Below are positions 10,062 through 20,399 of a stretch of 64,000 bases of DNA, one piece after another (position 1 is the stretch's first letter; the number at the start of each line of letters is the position of its first letter). Where the stretch lies: positions 2,561,319 to 2,625,318 of the forward strand of contig CP092882.1 of NCBI GenBank assembly GCA_030710605.1, read 5' to 3'. The notes under the pieces are model-generated. The model was not told where the DNA came from, did not search any database, and saw only the letters and a list, made by a program, of their open reading frames with translations. The DNA is from Cordylochernes scorpioides (Eukaryota; Arthropoda; Arachnida; Pseudoscorpiones; Chernetidae). A program made the position numbers and the translations under genes.

Positions 10062-11240
10062 CTAGACGTAAGGCCCGGGCAACGCCCGGGTTTTACCCGA
10101 GTGCGTATATATTTTAGAAATGTTTTAATTAAAATACTATTCGTTACAATTATAAATTGCGCCGTGGATGTCTCTCTTGTGAAACTTCCCGCCCCAAACT
10201 GTGTGTGTCTTGAAAATATAAAATTAGAATTGTGGATTTTCATAAAGAGTGGTCGCTATAGTCAGGGTGGTCTGTATAGACAGGTGTATGTATCACACTG
10301 CTGTTAACAGGGTTGCCTAGAGTGACCGCTATAGACAGGGTGGTCTGTATAGACAGGTGTATTTATCACACTGATGATAACAGGGTTGTCTAGAGTGGCC
10401 GCTATAGACAGGTGGATGTATCACTCAGCTGATAGCAGGGTTGCCTAGGGTGACCGCTATGACAGGATGGTCTGTATAGACAGGTGGATGTATCACTCAG
10501 CTGATAACAGGGTTGCCTAGGGTGACCGCTATGACAGGGTGGTCTGTATAGACAGGTGGATGTATCACACAGCTGATAACAGGGTTGCCTAGGGTGACCG
10601 CTATGACAGGGTGGTCTGTATAGACAGGTGGATGTATCACACAGCAGATAACAGGGTTGCCTAGGGTGACCGCTATGACAGGGTGGTCTGTATAGACAGG
10701 TGGATGTATCACACCGCTGATAACAGGGTTGTCTAGAGTGATCGCTATAGACAGGGTGGTCTGTATAGACAGGTGGATGTATCACACAGCTGATAACAGG
10801 GTTGTCTAGAGTGGTCTGTATAGACAGGTGGATGTATCACACAGCTGATAACAGGGTTGCCTAGGGTGACCGCTATGACAGGGTGGTCTGTATAGACAGG
10901 TGGATGTATCACACAGCAGATAACAGGGTTGCCTAGGGTGACCGCTATGACAGGGTGGTCTGTATAGACAGGTGGATGTATCACACAGCTGATAACAGGG
11001 TTGCCTAGGGTGACCGCTATGACAGGGTGGTCTGTATAGACAGGTGGATGTATCAATCAGCTGATAACAGGGTTGTCTAGAGTGGCCGCTATAGACAGGT
11101 GTATGTATCGCACAGCTGATAACAGGGTTGTCTAGAGGGGGGCAGGGAGGCCACGTGTTCGCTGGCAGCCAATGGGCGCGCATTCTATCCACTTCAGATA
11201 AACAGACAAACAGACAGAATAAGGCAAATATATAAGTAGA
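10062..11240 (-). mobile_element. Non-autonomous Helitron carrying a 72-bp minisatellite
   Basis: On the - strand the element starts TCTACTTATATATTTGCC (11240) and ends with a GC hairpin (CCCGGGCGTTGCCTGGG type) followed by CTAG at 10062-10065. It lies between A and T, the hallmark of Helitron insertion. The start is shared with the copy at 54142. No Rep/helicase is encoded. Confidence 0.8.
10245..11130. repeat. 72-bp tandem repeat inside the Helitron
   Basis: The unit runs through GACAGGTGGATGTATCACAC, GATAACAGGGTTGCCTAGGG and GACAGGGTGGTCTGTATA. Spacing 10551 to 10623 gives 72 bp. About twelve units are present, some deleted. Because 72 is a multiple of three, long open frames appear on the - strand; they are not genes. 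Confidence 0.9.
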
Positions 11241-12180
11241 TATATCGTATGTAATATAGCTAGAGTATAATAACAAAAACTGTAAAACCAAAATTCAACT
11301 CGCCAGTTTGGCCATCATGTATTAACAAAAGCACATAATAAAATTCGATTGAGCGACAGCCGGCGTCAGTCAGGAGGAAGGTCTCCGAAAAACATGTCGG
11401 GATACCAGGTGTGCTTCTTTGGTTCAAAACAGATCAGTCCGCTCTGAGACAGGATGATTGACAGACCCCTCTAGACAGATCTCCCCTGACCGGCTACACT
11501 CACTCTCTCGTCATCTCTATGGTGACATCCAACATGCCTTGTCCTTTTGTGCAATTCATTCCCGCATTAAAACAACTCTGAACATTGTGACCACCACGAC
11601 TGCAACCAACATGCCACAGTCATCCTACAGGAACATTTACATTACAACATATATATATGTATAATAAAATAATATAGTACTCCGTTGCTCAATGCAACAA
11701 CCAAGTTAAAAAATTACACTAGAACGTTACACTCACGTTAGAGTAGAAGAGTAATCAACGAGCGAATAAAGCAGACACCATATAAACATTAAGACGTAAT
11801 TAAGGTGAAAATATTTTCCACAGATAAGTCTCTTCTAAAAAACATTTTAATTTACAAATTTCAAAATTTCAATTAAAAAAAATCTCTAGATTTCGCCCAC
11901 GACAACCGTATACAGGAGAAAACACAAACATGATCCTGTAGTAGGGCTTTCGTGATCGAAATCTAGAGCTTTTTCAATTGACATTTTTTAGAAGAAAGCT
12001 ATCCCTAGAAGTCTGATCTTTCAACCATAATATTGACACAGGGGGTTGTTTCATCGAATTGATATATGTAATGTTATATGTAAATATGTGCTCTTTATGT
12101 ATTACCCCACCCACCCGCCATGCCATCTACTGCCTACCATTTCTGATTCTATAAACATAGGAAGGAACTCTCTGATCTTG
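11241..12180. other. No gene seen
   Basis: AT-rich sequence. A word with TCTAGATTTCG near 11885 recurs inverted near 11960, giving a loose fold-back. Nothing else is recognised. Confidence 0.5.
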
Positions 12181-12182
12181 AG

Positions 12183-12415
12183 ATTCTCTGTTCTTGAGCA
12201 GTGACATCATACTTCTCTATCTTGAGTTCTTTATTTCTTCCTAACTTCCCATCCATTCCATCAGTCCAATTCTTCTCACCGTTCTCTTTCCACCCATTTT
12301 ACCTTCCAGTACTCTCTTCATCTATCCATTTTCTCTCTTACTATATGTCCCATCCAATTCTTTTTTTTTTTCTTTTTCTTGTGATCTTCACCAAGTTCAT
12401 TTATAATCCAAGAAA
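12183..12415 (+). repeat. Family E repeat, copy 2
   Basis: Matches 7883-8230 through TTCTCTGTTCTTGAGCAG, ATACTTCTCTATCTTGAGTT and CTTCCCATCCATTCC. It runs straight into a tRNA-like head at 12416. Confidence 0.7.
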
Positions 12416-12560
12416 CAGTCGGTGGCCGGCGGTATAAATAATCGAGTTTTGACAGCCATGAACCGGTATCGAATCCCGCATTGGACTCTTTTTGTAAATT
12501 TTATATGTGAAGAACCTGTTAATCTCTAGGTTGCTCATTTTGAGTGGTACCCAAGAAATT
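12416..12560 (+). repeat. tRNA-derived SINE-like element, family F, copy 1
   Basis: A box-A-like TGGCCGGCGG is followed about 45 bases later by a box-B-like GGTATCGAATCCC. The downstream body (TGTGAAGAACCTGTTAATC ... GAGTGGTACC) is shared with 47965-48140. It fits a tRNA-derived SINE, but no poly(A) tail or target duplication was found. Confidence 0.5.
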
Positions 12561-14300
12561 TATTTTGGATTTACAGTTCAGGGTGGGATATAGGAGAGAA
12601 TATAAAACAACAAATCCATCCACAACTCGCAGAAATTGTTGTTTCAAAGATTTCCCGCAGCGCGAGGATTGATCTGTATATTTATTTAATTCCATTAAAA
12701 TGGAGCAAAAGTTTCTCATCAACAAGTTTCCACAAATTTAATCAAAAGTATATGCCGCCATCTTGGAAAATTCAGCGACCAAGTTTTGGCGGGAGATAAT
12801 TAAAATAAAATTTGCTTCGCTCTAAGATAACCAAACGATCTCCAAATTAAAATCCAGCGGTGCCGAGCAATCTCACAGATTAATTCCCTTCATATATCTA
12901 TCTACCTTCAAACCCCTCTCTATGATTAAAAAAAAAAATATTATATAAAACCCAATAATTAAGATTCAAACTTTCTACCTCTTCCTCCCTCGGTTCTATT
13001 TTACCCATTAGCTTATATATTATTTTACGATAATATCTCTTAATTTTATTTTTTGTATTAAAAAAAGGTCCCCTTCTTCCTCAGATCTGATGTAGTTATT
13101 TGAAAAAAAAAAATTGCATAATACATTAAGTGAAGCGTGAAGATAGCTAAAAGATTTTTAATGCCCTGAAATTTCCATTTTTAAAGTGGATTAAATGGAA
13201 CACCACTGTTTTTTTTTTTTTTATAAAATAATTCTTTTAAAGTGTCATTTCCCTCATGAATTATTTCTGAAAAGTTGTGATATAAAATCTCTGTGGCATT
13301 TGTATAGATACGTGGTAATATATGCTGGGTTATTATACATATATATATATATTTACATATCTACAATATAAGGCCTGCCTGTCTATGAATTATGTATGTA
13401 TATGCTTATACTCTCCCCCTATGACCTATATTTACACGTATTTTATAGGACTTTTTGTAGCTTTATATCGCTATATTAACCACAAATTCAATTATTTTAT
13501 CTTGACATTTCTCGGAAACTGTTACTTTTATCAAGGGAATTGTAATTTGGAATCCTGGCCAATATGTAAAGCGTTAAGATTTGCATATAGACACAAGTAA
13601 GATAAAATTAAACGAGTTAAAATATTTTGAAAAATATGCGTAATTTTTCCCGGGATTCAAATATGGAGGAGGACATTTACCTGTCCTTGGGAACAGCTTC
13701 TGAATGCGGATGTGGATTTAGTCAGCGGTATATGTAAGACATGGGGAAACCACAGCATTATTTTTCCCAAGAAATTCCTCAATAAATGAACCAATTGGAG
13801 ACCAGGTCAATGCCACAGATATGGAGCCTGTTCGAGAAGGCTGTACACTAGAGCAGATTCAGCTGAAATAACAGAGAGAAAAGTTAAAATAAGCGATGTA
13901 ACGTCGGGTAAGATAAAACAAAGCAGTGGCAATATTCACTCTATAACATAAACGTTCGAATCACTAAATGACCATTTCATAGAGCCGTGAGACAGGATCC
14001 AACATGGATCAAAACCCATAATTGTGAAATATATTTACGGTAAAATAACTCGCTATTTAAACCACGAGAACTTATAAGAACTATCCGTTTATCTATTTTT
14101 GATTAACCTCGGCAACAAGCTTTCAAACCAAACAGATTATTTTTCATGGTTCTAATAATGAAGCCGGCTTGAAGGTTCGTTGCTCAGTTTTACCCAACTC
14201 TCTATGGAACCAAACGATATTGGCTTAAATCTCGTGGTTTATATATCCAATAGCTGAACAGAGAGAAGGAACACTGTATAGGTGCGAGGGAAGTAGAACT
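12561..14300. other. No gene seen
   Basis: AT-rich intergenic or intronic sequence with poly(A)/poly(T) runs at 12929, 13108 and 13208. No repeat family or coding signal was recognised. Confidence 0.5.
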
Positions 14301-14309
14301 TGAAACATT

Positions 14310-14390
14310 TTAGTTTTAGTTGGTATAATTATTCCGACAGATGGCGCAAGCTATCAGTAACTTACAGTTAGACGATCAGGAGATGATTGT
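14310..14390 (+). repeat. Family G repeat
   Basis: Contains TTATTCCGACAGATGGCGCA and CAGTTAGACGATCAGG, matching copies at 53660, 61195 and 16070. Confidence 0.65.
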
Positions 14391-14792
14391 ATCTTAATTT
14401 ACCCACCTAATCCTAGCACAGTTTTCAAACATATTTTCCACATAAACTTATTTGTTTATCTGTTCTATATTAAGGCAATGTGTGAAATATCCCGTGATAT
14501 TTATAAAACCTTTTTACTCCTCTTTTGTTCATTATTGATTGATTTTTTCTTCTTCAATTTTTAATTGTACGGTGTAGTCAATGTGGTATTTGACCTGATA
14601 CACACTGGGGGATTGGAAGAAAGTTTGTTGGGTGTTTTAATTGCTTTTATAATCCGTCCGTCCCCTGGGTCAGCCACGGGCAGTTCACCATTCCTGCTGC
14701 AGAGTTCCTGTATCCGACATGGTACTCACAAAATCATAAAACGCCATAAGCAACTCTTATTTACTTCATTAAAATAAAATATGTTATGATGC

Positions 14793-14990
14793 ATTAGCGC
14801 GCCATCTGTTATGAAAATTTGAAATTATTATAGACGTGTTTAATTCTTATTTTTGAAATTAAACAATTTACCTTCTGCCCTTACTGAGCCAGGCCCTCCC
14901 ATTAATTTTTCCATTGCAGTAAGGGCAGTAGAAATTGTTTTATTTTAAAAAGAAACATACGTGTCTATAATAGTTTGGAATTTACATAAA
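14793..14990. mobile_element. Family B element, fold-back with short arms
   Basis: It begins GCGCGCCATCTGTTATGAAA and carries TTATTATAGACGTGTTT, answered by ACACGTATGTTTC on the right. CAGTAAGGGCAGTAGAAATT is the family's inverted end. Confidence 0.7.
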
Positions 14991-15247
14991 GTATTTAAAC
15001 AAGCTATAGAAGAAATCGGAGAGATTATTTACATACATTTATATTTCAAATATGTAATCTCCATTACCTTGTACAAGTAACTTGTGTATATTAAGACAAA
15101 CATAACTCCCTATTCGCTAGAAGAGGAAACAAGTTTCTTATACAAGAATCTTTCTACCGACTTGTGTTTCTATAGCGAATATGAGAATGTCTTGATACAT
15201 ACAAGATAACTGAGAGGGGTTACATATTATTTTACATAGAACTATAT
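14991..15247. other. No gene seen
   Basis: Short AT-rich stretch between two mobile elements. A weak inverted repeat surrounds AAGTAACTTG/CGACTTGTG. Nothing else is recognised. Confidence 0.4.
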
Positions 15248-15529
15248 AGACAAGGGTCGCCTCTCCCGTCAAAATAGACGTCTAAAACCAGACGCCATCT
15301 ATTGACCGTCGCCGCAACTAGCGGCCTCGGGTCGGTGACAAAGCCACAACACCAGCTTTGGCAAACTGAAAAGCGTCCACCTAGAGACCATGGTTTCGGG
15401 CTAATTGGCCCTCGTGAGTCTAAGGCGGACTTTATTCAAATGAGATCCGCACGGGATCTAATGGAATCTTGACAATAGATGGCGTCTGGTTTTAGACGTC
15501 TATTTTGACGGGAGAGGCGACCCTTGTCT
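15248..15529. mobile_element. Family A inverted-repeat element, intact copy
   Basis: The two ends are inverted copies of each other over about 55 bases, with AGACAAGGGTCGCCTCTCCC at each tip and GTCAAAATAGACGTCTAAAA inside. The 282-bp length and lack of coding capacity fit a miniature inverted-repeat element. The family word AGACGCCATCT lies in both arms. I did not find a clear target-site duplication. Confidence 0.85.
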
Positions 15530-15708
15530 CTTTAGATCAATTTCCTCCCGGCAAAATTTCCATAGAACTATATGTAAATATGAGACATGGGAATTTACAT
15601 AATTTAATACAGTATGATATTTAACAATGAAAAGGTAGAAGAACATAGTGAATATAGAGACAAAGTGACGGATCTCTATCTTTCACACACCATTGTCTTG
15701 TGTATATA

Positions 15709-15859
15709 CAGTTAAACCTGTCTCTTGGGACTCACCAAAATAGGGTGCTATAGACAGGTCACTTTTAATGTAAATCTCGCATCGTACTATGTATTTAAAA
15801 TCGGGCGCTATAGAGATGGAGGCGCTAGTTAGAGGAGGCGTTATAGACAGGTTTAACTG
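15709..15859. mobile_element. Pogo/Tigger-like miniature element with TA target duplication
   Basis: The ends CAGTTAAACCTGTCT and AGACAGGTTTAACTG are perfect inverted repeats, with TA directly outside each. Length is 151 bp. The CAGT-AAACCTG-type end and TA duplication match the pogo branch of the Tc1/mariner superfamily. The interior repeats GCTATAGACAGGT-like words. Confidence 0.85.
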
Positions 15860-16069
15860 TATTTATAGTTAACTGAAGAAGAGGTTATATCAAAAAGCTT
15901 CTTAATTCATTAAAAATAGTTGTGACATATTTATGTTTTCTTGTTCCTGTTGTTGGGTTTCGCGATAAATGAAGGGAACTTGAGGATCAGATAAAACTAC
16001 TGTTTCAAGTTCGAAAGGAACTTAAATAAGAGAAGAATAAAATGAAGCGGGGTGATAATAGTAATCTAC

Positions 16070-16125
16070 AAATAGTTGATATAATGTCCGATAGATGGCA
16101 GTATTTCATCAACAACATGCAGTTG
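16070..16125 (+). repeat. Family G repeat, diverged
   Basis: Reads TAGTTGATATAATGTCCGAT then AGATGGCAGTATTTCATCA; the GCGC of other copies has mutated. Confidence 0.5.
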
Positions 16126-16712
16126 CAACGAGAGGTACCTTTTTATTAGAGTATGCTAATTCATGTGGTTGTTGTTTCTATATGAATCATATTGAGATGT
16201 TTTTAAATTTACCTCGACATATTTTTAGGTATTCCTGAAATTTACGGTGGCGGCGGAGTGTGTTGTAATTTCAATATTCTGACGGGAGGAAACCATTGTT
16301 TTTGACGACCACCACGAGCCAACGTCCATTTTCATCAAACCCTTTTCAACTCTTCTTTACTAGATTTTAATGTGTAACAATAATAATTAACATTGATATT
16401 TATTCTTATATTTTATTTGTAATAATTAAAATACTTTGAAATGAATAATTGAATCATTTCTTCAAAACCAGACGAACCACCACAATATAATTAATAGAAA
16501 AAAAAAACATATTCTTTAAAGTGTGTCAATTTGGCAGAATTCTAAAATCTCCATCTAGGATGACACTATGCAAAAAGGTTTCTTATTTGCTGATTATAAT
16601 AATACGCTTTCGAACGACGTCCTTCAACAGGTCATGGATAGTCAAACTCATTGACTATATTATCATTATTTATTTGACATGTCTTAGCTACTAGAATTCC
16701 ATCTCCCGTCAC

Positions 16713-16744
16713 CTGCTGAAGGCCGTTTTTCTTTCTCCGAAAGT
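16713..16744 (+). other. GA-hairpin-GAAA motif (ribozyme-like)
   Basis: CTGCTGAAGG, a CT-rich loop, then CCGAAAG. Only a short GG/CC stem closes here, making this a weak member. Confidence 0.35.
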
Positions 16745-16896
16745 TGCTATCTTTGTATCAATAGAGAGGAAACCTCTGTACACGGTGTTATCGAAACCAG
16801 ACTACATCTTCACGGAAGATTAAGTTTTTTTTTTATATTTGAAAACAAATGAATTTTTAATTAAGGATACTGATAATACTATGCGATAATACTCGT

Positions 16897-16898
16897 AT

Positions 16899-16938
<40 letters not shown>
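16897..16938. repeat. (ATTT)n microsatellite
   Basis: About ten tandem ATTT units. Confidence 0.9.
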
Positions 16939-17021
16939 AATTACAACATCATGTGATGAGTTGGGAAATTCGCCTGGATCATTATATCACAAAAGTAGAA
17001 AATCGTGAGGTGTTTCCCTCT

Positions 17022-17052
17022 TGTTGAAGAAGAGAAATGCTCGAAAGCTCGA
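17022..17052 (+). other. GA-hairpin-GAAA motif (ribozyme-like)
   Basis: TGTTGAAGAAGAGAAATGCT then CGAAAGCTCG; a GAG/CTC stem closes the hairpin. AATAAA-like sequence follows. Confidence 0.4.
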
Positions 17053-17140
17053 CTAAATAAAACACCTTACAAGAAACTAATTTGTATTTCTTTATAATAA
17101 TCATATATATATATATGTTAAATTAAAATGTTATAACACC

Positions 17141-17176
17141 TTGATAAAGGTTGGCGTTCAGCCAACTGAAATATTG
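17141..17176 (+). other. GA-hairpin-GAAA motif (ribozyme-like)
   Basis: TTGATAAAG is followed by stem GTTGGC, loop GTTCA, stem GCCAAC and then TGAAATATTGG. The six-pair stem is perfect. Confidence 0.5.
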
Positions 17177-17204
17177 GTAAAATAAATGATGCCAATATAT
17201 GCCT

Positions 17205-17465
17205 TTTTAAAATTCAAAACTATTATAGACGCGTATGATTATTTTTTAAATAAAACAATTTCTACTGTCCTTACTGGAAAAATTAATGGGAGAGCCTGGC
17301 TCATCAGTGGTTAACCCTCCCAGCGGTTTCGCCAGTTTAATCTATCATACCGCTGTTATATTGCATTTTTGGAACTTCTTTTATAGTGATACTGATGCTA
17401 GACTCTTGGAATGGGTATTTTAGATTAACTATGGACATAAGCTTTGAGGACAGTAGAATTATATA
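17205..17465 (+). mobile_element. Family B element, unfolded full-length form
   Basis: It contains TTTCTACTGTCCTTACTGG near the left end, CCCAGCGGTTTCGCCAGTTT in the middle and CTTTGAGGACAGTAGAATTA at the right. The inverted ends are CTACTGTCC/GGACAGTAG. Confidence 0.7.
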
Positions 17466-18000
17466 TATTTATAAATATATAATATGCTTCATAATATGCA
17501 TTTTTAAGTAAAGATTTATTTATGGATCGCTCTATTTTCAAAATAATATATATGTATATTTATTTCACTATTTATATAAGGAGAGAAATATATATAATTA
17601 TTTGATATAGGATTTTGTGTAAAATATTTGAATTACAGATGATGGTGTGAGAGTTGTGAAAGTAATTTGCACCCGGGGAGTGTATGCAAATACACGGTTC
17701 ATCCCTACAACATACCCGACGTCCAATTACACGGATTTCTTTCTTCTGTCCTCCCGTTAATGTAACATCTTTTGGTTGGAATATTCATCCAAACTTTTCC
17801 TTCATCTTATTTTATCTTTGAATATTTCAGACATAGAGTTATGTTTTCTTCTCCGTCGGGAGTTCGATATGCCCATTTGATTAACCCTAATGTTTATCTT
17901 TTCATCATATTTACATCTATTTTTGCAAAATAGAGAAATCCATAAATAATTCTTTAATTAAAAAGACATATATTCGCATAATTTATTTTACCAATATTTC

Positions 18001-18034
18001 AGTTGGCTGAACGCCAACCTTTATCAAGGTATTA
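18001..18034 (-). other. GA-hairpin-GAAA motif, inverted copy
   Basis: Reverse complement of the 17141 motif, stem GTTGGC/GCCAAC. It forms an inverted pair with 17141 and 18243. Confidence 0.5.
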
Positions 18035-18059
18035 TAACATTTTACTATAGGCAAGTTAC

Positions 18060-18205
18060 ATATATAAACATTCGAAACTATTATAAGATTCTTTGTGAAA
18101 CTAAACAATTTCTACTGTCCTTACTGCAATGGAAAAATTAATTTCAAAAAGAATCTTAAGCGTCTAAAATAGTTTCGAATTTTCATAACAGATGGCGCGC
18201 TAGTG
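18060..18205. mobile_element. Family B element, fold-back
   Basis: Left arm CGAAACTATTATAAGATTC, right arm GAATCTTAAGCGTCTAAAAT then AGTTTCGAAT. CTACTGTCCTTACTGCAATG lies inside. AGATGGCGC follows at 18190-18198. Confidence 0.7.
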
Positions 18206-18242
18206 CATCATAATATATATAAACATTAATATGTTTTAATAC

Positions 18243-18279
18243 CTTGATAAAGGTTGGCGTTCAGCCAACTGAAATATTG
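18243..18279 (+). other. GA-hairpin-GAAA motif (ribozyme-like)
   Basis: CTTGATAAAG, stem GTTGGC/GCCAAC with loop GTTCA, then TGAAATATTG. Matches 17141. Confidence 0.5.
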
Positions 18280-18589
18280 ATAAAATAAATGATATTGTGA
18301 TCCAATATATGTCTTTTTAATTAAATATGCATATATGTTAATATGTTGTCTTAGCGCGGCATCTGTTATCAGAAATGTTTTATTTTAAAAAGAATCATAG
18401 GAATTAAAAATAGTTTAAATTTCTTATACATCTGTATGTATATATAAAATTGAAACTGGAATGATATTTGTTGTTTGCTTCGTTCAACATTACAAGGGTA
18501 TAATCAATCATATTATTTTCTCACGAGGAAATATTTCTAGTTTTTGAAATATGGAAACAAAATTTATGTAGAATTGATTACTTCTCTTC

Positions 18590-18705
18590 TTCTTGAGTTT
18601 CTCTGTTCTGTTCTTGAGCAGATCTCCATACTTGTGTTCTTTGTTTCTTCCTAGCTTCCCATCCTGCCCTGTCAGTTTGCCTTCCAAAACCTATATCATC
18701 AATCC
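18590..18705 (+). repeat. Family E repeat, copy 3 (short)
   Basis: Shares GAGTTTCTCTGTTCTGTTCT, TTGAGCAGATCTCCATAC and TTCTTCCTAGCTTCCCATC with the other two copies. Confidence 0.65.
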
Positions 18706-18802
18706 AGAATATATCTCCCAATTTATACGACAATAAACTATTAGACACGGAATTTTGAAACAAATCAAATTTCCTACTCTATATTTTACCCGGGGGAGGA
18801 TA

Positions 18803-19446
18803 TCTATATATCTATATATATAAAAATGAATGTTTGTATGTTTGTCTGTTGGTTGGTTTGTATGTCCGGTATACAAATTCGCAGTAGTTCACTAATTCAA
18901 ACCAAAATTTCAATACATAGGTAAAAAATAACGAGGATGACGATAGGCTATTTAAAAAAATATATAAATCAATTATTAAAACTATATATTCAAATTATTC
19001 TAAATAGCTTATCTAGAACGCGGTGGAATCTGATGGCGGGGCGCGCCCATTGGACGCCTGCGACACGTGGCTTCCCTGTGCGCGCGCATGCGCCGGGAAG
19101 GCACTCGCACGCCGGCAGCCGACGGGAGCAGTCGCTTGCTCGCCGGGAGTCAACGGGCGCGCGCATGCGCCGGGAAGCCCCTCGCCCGCCGGCAGCCGAC
19201 GGGAGCGGTCGCTTGCTCGCCGGGAGTCAACGGGCGCCGACATTTACTCGCTGGCAGCCAACGGGCACATGTTTAATGTGTTTGAATAATACATTTAATC
19301 ATGTAAACCCAACCCGGGCGTTGCCGGGCAACCCTAGGAAGCAAGATGTATACAAGGTGTAGACAAGATGAAGACAAGATTAAAACGTTTTTAAAATATA
19401 TTCGCACTCGGGTAAAACCCGGGCGTTGCCCGGGCCATTCGTCTAG
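18803..19446 (+). mobile_element. Non-autonomous Helitron with a GC-rich repetitive core
   Basis: It starts at a TC in TATCTATATATC (18803 or 18811) with the AATGAATGTTTGTATGTTTG stretch typical of Helitron 5' ends. It ends with the hairpin CCCGGGCGTTGCCCGGG, eight bases, then CTAG at 19443-19446 followed by T. The core (19020-19260) is a GC-rich, CpG-rich partial tandem with GCCGGCAGCCGACGGGAGC units, giving shadow open frames on both strands. No transposase is present. A second degenerate hairpin end lies near 19310. Confidence 0.8.
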
Positions 19447-19454
19447 TTAATCTA

Positions 19455-19615
19455 TAAAGGTCACCTCTCCCATTAGAATAGACGTCAAAACCAGACGCCA
19501 TCTATTGACCGTCGCCCCAAACTAGAAGCCTCGAGTCGGTAACAAAGCCACAACACCAGTTTTGGATAACTGAGAAGCGCCACCTTGAGACAATAGTTTC
19601 GAGCTAAAGTGTTTT
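19455..19615 (+). mobile_element. Family A element, left half only
   Basis: Matches the left end of 15248-15529 (CACCTCTCCC, CAGACGCCATCTATTGACCG, CACAACACCAG) and then diverges; the right inverted end is missing. Confidence 0.65.
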
Positions 19616-20139
19616 CATTTGATAACTTGTGGATATCATGGAATTACAGTCCGCCCTGGACTTACAAGGGCCATTAATCCGAAACCATGGTCTCTCCATG
19701 TCGACGATTTTCAATTTTCTAAAGCTGGACAGTTTTGCTTATATATGGCCGACACTGGAATCTTGGCTATGGTACTTAATCAAACTATGTGAACATAAGC
19801 TTCAAGGAAAATAGGATTACATGTAAATATTTGCATTGAGCCATGTTCTCCCGCAAACAATTCGTATATATTTTATGTCCGTCATATGGGATCTTTGGAA
19901 AGAGAAAAAATGGCGAGCTGAAGGAAACTTGGTCACAAATTTAAGATATAAATTTAGAAATCATAGACACGTGTATTATCATTTAGTTCTGTGTATATTT
20001 ATAAATGAAAGAGATGGGAAAGTAAAGAAGAAGAAAGGTCAGGCTTAAAATGTATAAAATATTATATAGGAATCATATATATAGGGGTCGGTAGTCCTAT
20101 CATGATATATACATATATGTTTTTCAGAAGGCAGAGCAC
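19616..20139. other. No gene seen
   Basis: AT-rich sequence; short open frames only, without coding character. Confidence 0.4.
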
Positions 20140-20205
20140 CATCTGGTGGAACAGAAATCAACTATTCATTGATTTAACCTGCTCCCTGATATTTGGCCAA
20201 TATAT
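20140..20205 (-). repeat. Family G repeat, inverted
   Basis: The reverse complement contains GTTCCACCAGATGGTGCTCT and AAATCAATGAATAGTTGATT, matching 49150-49215. Confidence 0.6.
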
Positions 20206-20307
20206 ATATTTTCCCATCGAATATAACAAAATATTTTTAAAACTCAATTCTGTTAACGTTATGTGGCGCTGAGTTTGTTGTTGACACACATTAATATGTT
20301 ATAACAC

Positions 20308-20344
20308 CTTGATAAAAGTTGGCGTTGAGCCAACTGAAATATTG
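20308..20344 (+). other. GA-hairpin-GAAA motif (ribozyme-like)
   Basis: CTTGATAAAA, stem GTTGGC, loop GTTGA, stem GCCAAC, then TGAAATATTGG. Confidence 0.5.
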
Positions 20345-20399
20345 GTAAAAATAAATGATTTTTTGATCCTATATATGCCTTTATAATTAAAGATTTATT

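Noticed and set aside
10402-11291. Histidine/proline-rich open frames on the - strand
   Set aside because: They are by-products of the 72-bp minisatellite inside a Helitron.
18937-19362. GC-rich open frame of 141 codons as a gene
   Set aside because: It lies within a Helitron with tandem GC-rich units; several frames on both strands are open at the same place.
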